Origin: Massilia sp. UBA2709
GTDB lineage: Bacteria; Pseudomonadota; Gammaproteobacteria; Burkholderiales; Burkholderiaceae_D
DNA: 7,022 nucleotides
NCBI GenBank assembly: GCA_002354135.1
Contig: DEKZ01000255.1
Span: 3,356 to 10,377, forward strand
Direction of reading: 5' to 3'
Within the stretch, counting starts at the first letter, position 1. Each line of letters begins with the position of its first letter. The translations under genes were made by a program, and so were the position numbers. The notes below the pieces were generated by a model, which ran no database searches, was not told the origin of the DNA, and saw only the letters and a list, made by a program, of their open reading frames with translations. Shown here in pieces: positions 6,900 to 7,022 of this stretch.

Positions 6900-7022
6900 A
6901 CGGTCTCCTTCACGACGCGCTGGACGAAAATGCCCGGGGTGACGATGACCTCGGGGTCGAGTTCGCCCAGCGGTACGATCTCGTTCACCTGGGCGATGGT
7001 CACCTTGGCCGCCATCGCCATG
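6896..7022 (-). CDS. pcaI: 3-oxoadipate CoA-transferase alpha subunit, C-terminal part
   Basis: The minus-strand frame is open from the right edge to a TGA at 6896-6898 and gives the last 41 residues, beginning MAMAAKVTIAQVNEIVPLGE and ending in ...TPGIFVQRVVKETV. This is the characteristic C terminus of CoA-transferase alpha subunits (the VTIAxVxEIVxxGELDP and TPGIxVQRVV patterns). The leading Met (7019-7021) is internal to the family sequence and not the start; the gene continues beyond the window. It overlaps pcaJ by ATGA, as expected for subunits made in equal amounts. The choice of pcaI over scoA follows from the pcaF linkage. Confidence 0.85.
   Translation of the reverse strand, partial: MAMAAKVTIAQVNEIVPLGELDPEVIVTPGIFVQRVVKETV

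Overview
The window is high-GC DNA in which every convincing gene lies on the minus strand, so transcription runs from the right edge (about 7022) to the left. Base composition, the AAGGAGAC-type ribosome binding sites and the protein sequences suggest a betaproteobacterium. An Oxalobacteraceae/Massilia-like member of the Burkholderiales is my inference, and no rRNA or other taxonomic marker is present to settle it.

In transcription order there are two blocks. The first (7022 to 5020) is an end-stage aromatic catabolism module of the beta-ketoadipate pathway: the C-terminal end of a CoA-transferase alpha subunit (pcaI-like), a complete beta subunit (pcaJ-like) and a complete beta-ketoadipyl-CoA thiolase (pcaF). 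Together they would convert beta-ketoadipate to its CoA thioester and cleave it to succinyl-CoA and acetyl-CoA. The second block (4939 to 234) is a complete HAAT/Liv-type ABC importer: permeases LivH and LivM, ATPases LivG and LivF, and a periplasmic binding protein LivK encoded last. The two blocks are 80 bp apart on the same strand with no convincing terminator between them. This suggests that the importer takes up an aromatic acid or a related compound feeding the pathway rather than branched-chain amino acids.

The genes are tightly packed. Four junctions are ATGA start/stop overlaps (pcaI/pcaJ, pcaJ/pcaF, livH/livM, livM/livG) and livG/livF overlap by 8 bp, so translational coupling is likely along the operon. 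The 80-bp gap before livH holds a possible 12-codon leader ORF whose stop codon also overlaps the livH start as ATGA.

The most distinctive non-coding structure is a pair of composite inverted repeats on either side of livK, one at 1-141 and one at 1468-1571. Each consists of two GTAG-headed palindromic units facing inward, the architecture of REP doublets (REPIN/BIME elements). The one between livF and livK starts directly after the livF stop codon and would fold into a long hairpin in the operon mRNA. The rest of the window is ordinary catabolic and transport gene content. I found no phage, CRISPR, RNA gene, transposase gene or obviously new protein system.
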